The notes below the pieces were generated by a model, which made no database searches, was not told the origin of the DNA, and was given only the letters and a program-made list of their open reading frames with translations. Of a stretch of DNA of 64,000 nt, positions 16,527-24,068 are shown in pieces. Position 1 is the stretch's first letter, and the number at the start of each line of letters is the position of its first letter. Source of the DNA: Streptomyces aculeolatus. GTDB lineage: Bacteria > Actinomycetota > Actinomycetes > Streptomycetales > Streptomycetaceae. Where the stretch lies: positions 310,001 to 374,000 of the forward strand of contig NZ_JAINRD010000004.1 of the NCBI RefSeq assembly GCF_020400605.1, written 5' to 3'. The position numbers and the translations under genes were made by a program.

Positions 16527-17732
16527 TCAGCGGGCGGTGGTGTCGAAGACCTCGTCGCGGGTGGCGGCGAGCGCGGTCTCCAGCGCGCCGGTGAGGACGG
16601 GGTGCCGCTCGACCTCGCCGGTCACCAGGCGCGGCCGGGGTGCGGCCAGTTCGGCCAGCTCGGACTGGACGAGTGCGCGCAGCCGGTCGCCGCCGGCGGC
16701 GAGCACGGCGCCGGAGAGCACGATGAGCTGCGGGTCGAGGACGGCGACGACGGAGGCGAGGCCGACGGCCAGGCGCTGTGCGAAGCGGTCGAGGAGTTCT
16801 GCGTGGCGGGGTTCTTCGGGTTCGGCGGCGGCGCCGGCGACGAGTTCTGCGGCGACCTCGGCGTAGTGCCCGCGCCCGGGCGTGAGGCCCAGTTCGCGGG
16901 CGAGCGGGGCGAGGGCCTGGGCGCCGGCCAGCTCCTGGAAGCCGCCGCTGTTGGCGCGGGTGACCTGGCGGACGAGGGTGGCGCCGGGCACCGGCAGGAA
17001 GCCGACCTCGCCGGCGCCGCCGGTGCTGCCGCGGTGCAGCCGGCCGCCGATGACGACGGCGGCGCCGAGGCCCTCCTCGTTCCACAGCAGCACGAAGTCG
17101 TCGTGGCCGCGGGCGGCGCCGCGGCGCTGCTCGGCGACGGCGGCGAGGTTCACGTCGTTGTCGTACGCGAGGGGCATCGGCAGGGCGGCGGCCAGCTCCT
17201 CCAGGAGCGTCGGGGAGTGCCAGCCGGGCAGGTGGGAGGCGTAGCGCAGGCGGCCGGTGCCGGGGTCGAAGGCACCGGGGGTGCCGATGACGGCCCGGTG
17301 CAGCTCGGCGCGGGTGAGCCCGGCGTCCTTGGCGGCGCCGTCGACGGCGCGGACGACGCGGTGCACGGTGCCCTCCGCGGCGCCGCCGCCGGTGCGCTTG
17401 GCGGTGGCCAGTTCGTACGAGCCGACCGTGCGGCCGGTGGCGTCGGCGACGGCCGCGCGGATCCGGGCGGCGGTGACGTCGAGCCCGACGACGTGGGCGA
17501 CGGCGGGGTTGAGGGCGTAGAGCTGGGCGTTGGGTCCGGGGCTGCCCTCGCTGGTGCCGGTGGCGATCACCAGGCCGGCCGCCTCCAGCCGGGCCAGCAG
17601 CTGCGAGGCGGTCGGCTTCGACAGGCCGGTGAGCTTGCCGAGCCGGGTGCGCGAGAGCGTGCCGTGGTCGAGCAGCAGTTCCAGCGCGGCGCGGTCGTTC
17701 ATCGCGCGCAGCGTCCCCGGGCCACCGGCCAT
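16527..17732 (-). CDS. ROK family transcriptional regulator
   Basis: Sugar-responsive repressor, 401 residues from the ATG at 17732. An N-terminal winged helix (about 15-75, LSRTRLGKLTGLSKPTASQLLARLEAAGLV) is joined to a ROK sugar-kinase-like domain (VVGLDVTAARIRAAVADATG, NDVNLAAVAE, GGAGEVGFLPV, LIVLSGAVLAAGGD). The zinc-binding segment CxCGxxGC normally following GEVGHLPV is absent (GEVGFLPVPGATLVRQVTRAN). ATG 17732 is preferred over GTG 17741 because GAGGTGA lies 6 nt before it. A perfect palindrome (17766-17780) just upstream is the obvious operator, and the regulated sugar operon follows on the same strand. Confidence 0.88.
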   Translation of the reverse strand: MAGGPGTLRAMNDRAALELLLDHGTLSRTRLGKLTGLSKPTASQLLARLEAAGLVIATGTSEGSPGPNAQLYALNPAVAHVVGLDVTAARIRAAVADATGRTVGSYELATAKRTGGGAAEGTVHRVVRAVDGAAKDAGLTRAELHRAVIGTPGAFDPGTGRLRYASHLPGWHSPTLLEELAAALPMPLAYDNDVNLAAVAEQRRGAARGHDDFVLLWNEEGLGAAVVIGGRLHRGSTGGAGEVGFLPVPGATLVRQVTRANSGGFQELAGAQALAPLARELGLTPGRGHYAEVAAELVAGAAAEPEEPRHAELLDRFAQRLAVGLASVVAVLDPQLIVLSGAVLAAGGDRLRALVQSELAELAAPRPRLVTGEVERHPVLTGALETALAATRDEVFDTTAR

Positions 17733-17765
17733 GGGCGTCACCTCTCACCGTTCACCCCGAATGGT

Positions 17766-17780
17766 TAGGAAACTTTCCTA
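17766..17780. promoter_or_regulatory. Perfect 15-bp palindromic operator before the ROK gene
   Basis: TAGGAAA-C-TTTCCTA is perfectly symmetric about the central C and lies 34 nt upstream of the ROK ATG, in an AT-richer patch of a very GC-rich region. Sites of this A/T-cored form are typical of Streptomyces ROK regulators, so autoregulation is likely. Confidence 0.75.
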
Positions 17781-17895
17781 TCGGAGTGCGGCGAAACTAG
17801 TGCCACCGGCGAAGCGCGTCAAGAGGAGGGACGAAACGCGAAGGGGCCGCGCGCGGCGGCCCGGGGCCGGGCCACTCCCCGCCCGGGGGCCGGGG

Positions 17896-18906
17896 CTACT
17901 CCCCGCCGCCACCGCCCGAGGGCGCCGCCTGCTGCGGCACCGCCACCTGCTCCGACCGGGGCGGCACCATGGCGCCCGGCGGTACGTCCGACATGACGAC
18001 GCCGGCCCCGAGCAGCGCCTCCCGGAGCCGCCAGCGCAGCTCGCGCTCGACCCCGATGGACTTCCCGGGCATCGTCCTGACCTGGACCTGGAGGATCGCC
18101 GTGCCCTGCGTGACGGCCGTCAGGCCGAGCACGTCGACCTCGCCCCACAGCTGCTCGCTCCACGGCTCCGTCTGCCCGAACTCCTCCCCGGCGGCGGTGA
18201 TCACATCGCGCACCCGCTCCAGATCCTCGCCCGCCGCCACGGGCACGTCGACGACGGCCGTGGCCCAGCCCTGGCTGAGGTTGCCGATCCGCTTGACCTC
18301 GCCGTTGCGCATGTACCAGATCGCCCCGTTGTCGCCGCGCAGCTTGGTCACCCGCAGCCCGACCTCGATCACCTCGCCGGTGACCTCGCCGACGTCGATG
18401 GTGTCCCCGACCCCGTACTGGTCCTCGATGAGCATGAAGACGCCGGAGAGGAAGTCCATCACCAGGTTGCGGGCGCCGAAGCCGAGCGCGACGCCCGCGA
18501 CGCCGGCGCTGGCCAGCAGCGGCGCCAGGTCGATCTCGAGCGCGGACAGGACGGTCAGTGCGGCTGTGCCGAGAATCACGAAGGAGGCGCTGCTGCGCAG
18601 GATGGATCCGAGGGCTTCGGACCGCTGTCTGCGTCTCTCGTGGTTGACGAGGAGCCCGCCGAGGGCGGTGCCGTCCACGGCGTCGGCGGTGCGCGTCATC
18701 CGCGCTATCAGCTTGGTGATCATGCGCTGGACGACGCGGCGCAGCACGTACGCGATCACCACGACGAGCAGGATCCGCAGGCCCACGCCCAGCCAGGACG
18801 CCCAGTTCTCCTGGATCCACCCGGCGGTCTCCTCCGCGCTCCTGCGGGAGTCCTCGAGGGGCGTCGGGGAGGGGCTCTCGGCAGCCGGGCGGGCGGTGGC
18901 GAACAC
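17896..18906 (-). CDS. Mechanosensitive ion channel, MscS family
   Basis: Small-conductance mechanosensitive channel, 336 residues. A membrane segment at about 38-57, then two more ending in the pore helix with the MscS glycine/alanine pattern (LLASAGVAGVALGFGARNLVMDFLSGVFML), the beta domain (EDQYGVGDTIDVGEVTGEVIEVGLRVTKLR) and the C-terminal alpha/beta domain. The tail is Pro/Gly rich. GTG start at 18906. It opens under membrane tension to release solutes. Transcribed towards the ROK gene; no functional link is evident. Confidence 0.92.
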   Translation of the reverse strand: MFATARPAAESPSPTPLEDSRRSAEETAGWIQENWASWLGVGLRILLVVVIAYVLRRVVQRMITKLIARMTRTADAVDGTALGGLLVNHERRRQRSEALGSILRSSASFVILGTAALTVLSALEIDLAPLLASAGVAGVALGFGARNLVMDFLSGVFMLIEDQYGVGDTIDVGEVTGEVIEVGLRVTKLRGDNGAIWYMRNGEVKRIGNLSQGWATAVVDVPVAAGEDLERVRDVITAAGEEFGQTEPWSEQLWGEVDVLGLTAVTQGTAILQVQVRTMPGKSIGVERELRWRLREALLGAGVVMSDVPPGAMVPPRSEQVAVPQQAAPSGGGGGE

Positions 18907-19241
18907 GGCGTGGAACCTTCCGTTCAGTGGTGGGCCGGACTCACCATACCCGCCGCTCCCGCCTGCCTCTTTGCCGTCGCTTTACCGCAGCGGCGGTCAC
19001 CCGGCGGGCGTCCCGGGGCGGCCCCTTCGCGGTCCGTGTTGCGGTCCGGTCACCGCCCCGCGCGGGCAGGCGTAGGGCGGCGCGGAAAGGGGGATCAACA
19101 TCACGGGGACGGCCGTGGAACCTTGCCGGGCGGTTGGCCCGTTTACCTGATCGTGGTGGCGCGGAGGCGGGAGTGCAGGACACACTGTTGACCAGATCGT
19201 CCCGGCGCAAGCCACGCGCCGCCGGCGTACAAGGAGGCACC
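18907..19241. other. Divergent intergenic region between the MscS and HNH genes
   Basis: About 335 bases without a gene. It must hold both promoters; a TTGACC hexamer near 19190 is a candidate -35 for the HNH gene but no good -10 follows. A perfect Shine-Dalgarno AAGGAGG (19231-19237) marks the HNH start. Upstream extension of the HNH frame is Arg-rich and is not taken as coding. Confidence 0.5.
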
Positions 19242-19778
19242 GTGCCGCACGTCCTCGTCCTGAATGCTTCATACGAGCCGCTCGGCGTCGTGCCACTGCG
19301 CCGTGCCCTCGTGCTGGTGCTGAACGGCAAGGCGGTGAGCCTGGAGGAATCCGGTGCCTTCCTCCACAGCGCCACGCGGGTGATAGCGGCGCCAAGCGTC
19401 GTGCGGCTGCAGAGGTTCGTACGGGTCCCCGTCAGGGGGCCCGTTCCGCTCACGCGCCGGGCGCTCTTCGCCCGCGACGGGGGGCGCTGCGCGTACTGCG
19501 GCGCGGTGGCCACGAGCGTCGACCACGTGATCCCGCGCAGCCGCGGCGGCCAGCACCGCTGGGACAACGTCGTGGCGGCCTGCCGCCGCTGCAACCACGT
19601 GAAGGCCGACCGGCCCATCCACGAGTTGGGCTGGCGGTTGCGCCACCAGCCCGCGCCGCCGTCCGGACTGGCCTGGCGGATCATCGGGACAGGGCATAGG
19701 GACCCGCGCTGGTTGCCCTACTTGCAGCCATACGGCGCGGACGAGGCCCTGGCCCGGATCGACGGCATCTCTGCCTAG
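19242..19778 (+). CDS. HNH endonuclease
   Basis: Nuclease of the HNH (McrA-like) class, 178 residues. Zinc-binding CAYCG, active-site VDHVIPRSRGGQHRWDN and CRRCNHVKAD give a complete HNH site with two Cys pairs; the N-terminal VLVLNASYEPLGVVPLRRAL is the form conserved in actinobacterial housekeeping HNH proteins. GTG at 19242 with AAGGAGG 5 nt upstream. Substrate and role unknown; it is not within a restriction system here. Confidence 0.88.
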   Translation: MPHVLVLNASYEPLGVVPLRRALVLVLNGKAVSLEESGAFLHSATRVIAAPSVVRLQRFVRVPVRGPVPLTRRALFARDGGRCAYCGAVATSVDHVIPRSRGGQHRWDNVVAACRRCNHVKADRPIHELGWRLRHQPAPPSGLAWRIIGTGHRDPRWLPYLQPYGADEALARIDGISA

Positions 19779-19780
19779 AA

Positions 19781-19801
19781 CCGGGCCTTTGTTATGCCCG
19801 G
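19781..19801 (+). terminator. Short hairpin after the HNH gene
   Basis: CCGGGC (19781-19786), loop CTTTGTTAT, GCCCGG (19796-19801), directly behind the HNH stop codon. Stem only 6 bp. Confidence 0.45.
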
Positions 19802-20123
19802 AGCCGTGCCGGCGGCCGCAGCCGCTGTCATGCCCACTCTCACGCCCGCCGTCACACCCGCCGCCCTCCCCCCGCCCCGGCCCTCCCCCCGGGGCGCGCG
19901 AGCCGGTCGGAACAGGAACCGAACGGATGCTCTGCGCGTGGTGAAGGGCAGGATGGGAGCCTGACGCCCGCTCTGGCCGCGCGCTACGGTACCGATCCGA
20001 ACAAGATCCCGGGAATCGCGGTGTGACGGCCTGTACGGGCCGCCATACTTGCCGACGTGCCCGGGGTGGACTGGACCCGCCCACGCAACCGGGCGAACAG
20101 CCAGCGACCCAGGGGGAGGTCAC
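19802..20123. other. Intergenic region upstream of glnX
   Basis: About 320 bases, Pro/His-rich in any frame, no recognisable gene. The glnX leader lies at the right end, with a strong GGGGGAGG Shine-Dalgarno (20112-20119). The promoter of the kinase cluster must be in this stretch or run through from the HNH gene; TACTTG at 20046 is the best -10 guess, not strong. Confidence 0.4.
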
Positions 20124-21629
20124 GTGACGTACCCGCCGCCGGCCGGCAGCGCCGCGCCGCCGGAGCATCAGACCGCGCCTGCGTTTCCCGCGCAGGCCGG
20201 ACCGGACGGCCCACTCGTACCGCAGGCGGGCTCCCCCGCGGGCGGCGCGGGCGCACCGCCGCCGCCCGCCGCGCCACCGGGGCGGCGCTCCGCGTTCGCC
20301 GAGGGCGTCGAGCGGCTGCGCGCCGCCGCGACCACCGAACCGGGCCGGCTGCGGATCATCGGGGCCGTACTGGCGGTACTGGTCGTGCTCTTCGGGGCGC
20401 TCACCGCATGGCAGGTGTCCGACCGGTCGGCGGCGGCCGACGACGTCATCAACCGCAGCCAGCCGCTGAGCGCCGACGCCGCCGACATCTACGGCTCGCT
20501 GGCCCGCGCCAACACCACGGCGGCCACCGGCTTCCTGGAGGGCGGGCAGGAGCCGCCCCAGGTGCGCGAGCGCTACGACGCCGACATCGAGCAGGCGTCG
20601 AAGCTGCTGGTGAAGGCCGCGGCCAACTCGCAGGGCGCCGCGGAGTCGCAGAAGCAGATCGAGCGGCTGAACCAGGCGCTGCCGGTCTACACCTCGCTGG
20701 TCGAGACCGCCCGCGCCAACAACCGCCAGGGCCTGCCGCTCGGCGGTGCGTACCTGCGCTACGCGGACGAGCAGATGCGCGAGACGCTGCTGCCCGCCGC
20801 CGAGCAGCTCTACCTGTCCGAGACCCGGCAGCTGGACGAGGACTACTCCGACGCCAAGTCGTGGCCGTGGGCCGCGCTGGCCAGCGGGCTGCTCGCGCTC
20901 GGGGTCCTGTTCTGGGCGCAGCGCCGCCACTACCGCCGTACGAACCGGGTGTTCAACCACGGCATGCTGGCGGCCTCCGCGGCGGCCGTGATCGTGCTGC
21001 TGTGGCTGGCCGTCGGGCACACCTTCGCGCGCTCCGGCCTCAGCGACTCCGACGAGCACGGCGCCCAGTCGCTGCACGCGCTCAACGAGGCGCGGATCAA
21101 CACCCTCAGGGCCCGCGCCGACGAGAACCTCACCTACGTCAACCGCGGCTCCGTCACCACCGAGGAGGGCCTCGACAAGTACGAGGACAGCTACCTCAAG
21201 GGCATGAAGGAGCTGGCCGGCAAGAAGCCGGACGCCGAGGAGGCGCCGGCGGACAGCATGCTCGGCCGCGCCCTGGAGCTGGCCGACGACGACGACGGCC
21301 GCAAGCCCATCGCCGAGGCCGTCGACAACGTACGCGAGTGGCGCGAGCTGCACGGCGACGCGCAGGCGAAGAACGTCGCGGGCGAGTACGAGGCCGCGAA
21401 GGACATGGTCATCGGCGGCGAGGGGGAGAAGTCGACCAGCGAGTTCTTCGACCAGGTCGACGACAGTCTCAAAGAGGCCCTGGAGCACGAGCGCGGGGAG
21501 TTCAAGTCGGCGGCCGAGGACGGCCGCGGCGCGCTCTCCGGGCTGTGGATCGGCGCCGCGGTGCTCGCCGTGCTCGGCGCGGCAGGCGCGGTGTTCGGCA
21601 TCGGCCGCAGGCTCTCGGAGTACCGATGA
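20124..21629 (+). CDS. glnX: GlnX-like four-segment membrane signalling protein
   Basis: Membrane protein, 501 residues. In mycobacteria GlnX links the amino-acid sensor GlnH to the kinase PknG. A Pro/Ala-rich cytosolic N-terminus (about 75 residues) is followed by membrane segments near 76-94, 250-267, 279-298 and 475-495. Two extracellular helical bundles (about 95-245 and 300-470) lie between segments 1-2 and 3-4, as expected for a tandem four-helix sensor. GTG at 20124 with GGGGGAGG. The TGA overlaps the ATG of glnH (ATGA). Order glnX-glnH-x-pknG matches the mycobacterial operon apart from one inserted gene and supports the call; a paralogue is at 36600. Confidence 0.8.
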   Translation: MTYPPPAGSAAPPEHQTAPAFPAQAGPDGPLVPQAGSPAGGAGAPPPPAAPPGRRSAFAEGVERLRAAATTEPGRLRIIGAVLAVLVVLFGALTAWQVSDRSAAADDVINRSQPLSADAADIYGSLARANTTAATGFLEGGQEPPQVRERYDADIEQASKLLVKAAANSQGAAESQKQIERLNQALPVYTSLVETARANNRQGLPLGGAYLRYADEQMRETLLPAAEQLYLSETRQLDEDYSDAKSWPWAALASGLLALGVLFWAQRRHYRRTNRVFNHGMLAASAAAVIVLLWLAVGHTFARSGLSDSDEHGAQSLHALNEARINTLRARADENLTYVNRGSVTTEEGLDKYEDSYLKGMKELAGKKPDAEEAPADSMLGRALELADDDDGRKPIAEAVDNVREWRELHGDAQAKNVAGEYEAAKDMVIGGEGEKSTSEFFDQVDDSLKEALEHERGEFKSAAEDGRGALSGLWIGAAVLAVLGAAGAVFGIGRRLSEYR

Positions 21630-22654
21630 CGGCGAAGGGGGACGCAGCGATGCGGACGGCGAAGGCACCGAGGACGAGGCGGAACGTGCGCGGCTGGGGC
21701 GGCGTGGCCGGGACGGCGGCCGCCGTCGCGCTGACCGCCGCGCTGCTGCCCGGGCTCGCGGGCGACGACCGGCAGGACGGCACGGCGGACGACCGCGCCG
21801 CCGGCGGCGGCGCCGTCGCGGCGCAGCCGGCCGCGGCGGCGAAGCCGAGCCAGGAGGAGTGCGAGACGCCGGAGGCGAGCCTGCGGCCGGACGCGGGTGC
21901 CTCCGGGGACGGCGTCGCGCGGATCCAGAAGCGCAAGTACCTGATCGCGGGTATCGACCAGAACAGCTACCAGTGGGGCTACCGCAATCCGCTCACCGGG
22001 GACCTGGAGGGCTTCGACATCGACCTGGCGCGGGCCATCGCCGAGGAGATCCTCGGCGACGAGACGAAGGTCGTCTTCCGCTCCATCCCCACCAGCCAGC
22101 GCATCCCGGCGCTGCAGGACAAGGACGTGGACGTGGTGGTCCGCACGATGACCATCAACTGCGAGCGCATCCAGGACGTGGCGTTCTCCACCGAGTACTT
22201 CACCGGCGACCAGGCGGTGCTGGCGCCCGCCGACTCGGACATCACCGGCTTCGACGAGAGCCTGGACGGCAAGCGCGTCTGCACCGCCGACGGCTCCACG
22301 GGCCAGGGCGCCCTGGAGGAGGAGTCGTACGGCGCCGAGGTCATGCTCGTGCCGAACCAGCTCGACTGCCTGGTGCGGGTGCAGCTCGGCGAGGCGGACG
22401 CGGTCGTCACCGACAACGCGCTCGCGGCCGGCCAGGCCGCGCAGGACCCGTCGATGAAGCTCTTCGGCACGCTGGACCGGCCCGAGCCGTACGGCGTGGC
22501 GATGAACAAGGGCGACGAGGACCTGGTGCGCCGCGTCAACAGCATGCTGGAGGACTACCGCAAGGACGGACGCTGGGAGGATTCCTACAAGGAGTGGCTG
22601 GCCGACGCCATGCCGGGGATCGACCAGGCGCCGGCCCCCACGTACAAGAACTGA
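21626..22654 (+). CDS. glnH: GlnH-like amino-acid binding protein (family 3)
   Basis: Extracellular binding protein of family 3, 342 residues. It has an N-terminal hydrophobic segment (about 28-45) without a lipobox Cys, so it is either cleaved or anchored by that helix; the mycobacterial GlnH is a lipoprotein. Family pattern: YLIAGIDQNSYQWGYRNP, LEGFDIDLARAIAEEIL, VVRTMTINCERIQDVAFSTEYF. In mycobacteria GlnH senses aspartate and glutamate. No permease or ATPase genes are near, in line with a sensor rather than a transporter role. ATG at 21626 overlaps glnX; ATG 21650 with GGGGGA is a possible alternative. Confidence 0.85.
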   Translation: MTAKGDAAMRTAKAPRTRRNVRGWGGVAGTAAAVALTAALLPGLAGDDRQDGTADDRAAGGGAVAAQPAAAAKPSQEECETPEASLRPDAGASGDGVARIQKRKYLIAGIDQNSYQWGYRNPLTGDLEGFDIDLARAIAEEILGDETKVVFRSIPTSQRIPALQDKDVDVVVRTMTINCERIQDVAFSTEYFTGDQAVLAPADSDITGFDESLDGKRVCTADGSTGQGALEEESYGAEVMLVPNQLDCLVRVQLGEADAVVTDNALAAGQAAQDPSMKLFGTLDRPEPYGVAMNKGDEDLVRRVNSMLEDYRKDGRWEDSYKEWLADAMPGIDQAPAPTYKN

Positions 22655-22714
22655 GCGGGCACACGCAGGAACAGCACGGCAACGGGCAGAGTACGGCAGC
22701 ACGGAGGGAAACAG

Positions 22715-24040
22715 ATGCCGCTCCCGCCACGGGGTTCGATGGACCGCGAGGAGGTCGATCGTGCGCTCGCGCGGCTGGGAGCCGAGCACGAGGCGATCGA
22801 GACCTCGCTGCTCGCGCTCCAGGACCACGCGGGGCGCCGGCTGCTGGAGGGCGCCGAGCTGTCCGGTACGACCAAGGAGCGCTGGGCCGCCGCCGAGCAG
22901 GCGATCTCACTGCTGTGGGCGCACTTCGACGCGTACACCGGCGCGCTCGGCTCGGCCCGTGAGATCCGGGCCCGCCGCCGCTCGCCGGGCGCCGCGGAGC
23001 TGGCGGAGCTGACGGCGCTGCTGCGCGACCACGGCGTCACCATCGCGCCGGGCGCCGCCGCCCTGCCCCGTACCCTCGCCGGCGGCTATCCGGCGTCGCT
23101 GACGGGTCCCGCCCGGCTGTCGGAGTCGCTGAAGCTGGACGAGCTGGTGGAGCGGATGAACCGGTGGTACGCGGAGGTGATCGACGTCGTCGCGGCGGCG
23201 GACTCCGTGTGGTCGGCGCTGCCCGCGCGCATCGACCTGCTCGCCGCCGAGCTGCAGCGCACCCGTTCGCTGGCCCAGTCCGTCGGCGTACGTTCCGGGG
23301 AGCACCCGGCGGGCGACGACCTGGAGCGGATCACCGCGGAGCTGACCGCGCTGCGGGACGAAGTGGTGCGCGACCCGCTGGCGTTCTGGTCGAGGCCGGC
23401 CGGGCGCAGCCCCGGCGCGGCGCCGGGCGGCGGCACGCCGGACACCGCGCGCTACGACGCGGCGGCCCGGGGTCTGGAGGACGTGCGCCGGGAGATCGAC
23501 GCCGTGCTGCACGTCCGGCAGGACGCGGAGGAACGGCTGATCAGGGTGCGTGACGTGCTGTCGCGCGCGGACCGTACGCTGGGCGAGGCCCGGCGGGCCC
23601 GCGGCGAGGTGCTGGCGAAGATAGCGGCGTCCGAGGTGCCGGCGGTCAGCGGCCCGCCGACCGCGTTGAACGAGCAGTTGGCCAACGCGGTCGAGTTCCG
23701 CAGGCGCGCCCAGTGGCACCGGCTCTCGCCGCTGCTGGAGAGCCTGGAGCAGCGGGCCGAGGAGGAGTTGCTACGGGCGCGGGAGTCGCTGACCGCGGTG
23801 ACCGCGCCGCTGGCCGTGCGCGCGGAGCTGCGCGGGCGGCTGGACGCGTACAAGGCGAAGGTGGCCCGGCACGGCTTCGCCGAGGACCGCATCCTGGTGG
23901 AGCGGTACGACGCGGCGCGCCGGCTGCTGTGGTCGGCGCCCTGCGACCTGATCGCGGCGGAGCAGGCGGTGCTGCGCTACCAGCGGGCCACGGCGGAGGT
24001 GCTCGCGGGCCCGGTGGACCGCCCCGGGGGCATGGCGTGA
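22715..24040 (+). CDS. Uncharacterised helical/coiled-coil protein of the pknG cluster
   Basis: Unrecognised protein, 441 residues, without signal peptide or membrane segment. Almost all predicted helix, with heptad-like stretches at about 10-45 (VDRALARLGAEHEAIETSLL), 150-215 and 250-400 (DVRREIDAVLHVRQDAEERL), separated by a Gly/Pro-rich linker around 235-250. ATG at 22715 with GGAGGGAAA upstream. Lies between glnH and pknG, 60 nt and 28 nt from them, so it is probably cotranscribed. Scaffold or adaptor between membrane sensor and kinase is a guess from position only. Confidence 0.7.
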   Translation: MPLPPRGSMDREEVDRALARLGAEHEAIETSLLALQDHAGRRLLEGAELSGTTKERWAAAEQAISLLWAHFDAYTGALGSAREIRARRRSPGAAELAELTALLRDHGVTIAPGAAALPRTLAGGYPASLTGPARLSESLKLDELVERMNRWYAEVIDVVAAADSVWSALPARIDLLAAELQRTRSLAQSVGVRSGEHPAGDDLERITAELTALRDEVVRDPLAFWSRPAGRSPGAAPGGGTPDTARYDAAARGLEDVRREIDAVLHVRQDAEERLIRVRDVLSRADRTLGEARRARGEVLAKIAASEVPAVSGPPTALNEQLANAVEFRRRAQWHRLSPLLESLEQRAEEELLRARESLTAVTAPLAVRAELRGRLDAYKAKVARHGFAEDRILVERYDAARRLLWSAPCDLIAAEQAVLRYQRATAEVLAGPVDRPGGMA

Positions 24041-24068
24041 GGCTGGACGGAACGGAGTTGGGGGAGTC

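Noticed and set aside
18927..19241. 105-codon N-terminal extension of the HNH protein
   Set aside because: Arg-rich without similarity, and the GTG at 19242 has a perfect AAGGAGG.
20124..22654. Amino-acid ABC importer for the glnX/glnH genes
   Set aside because: No ATPase or permease is present; the membrane protein has sensor-like outer helical bundles and pknG follows.
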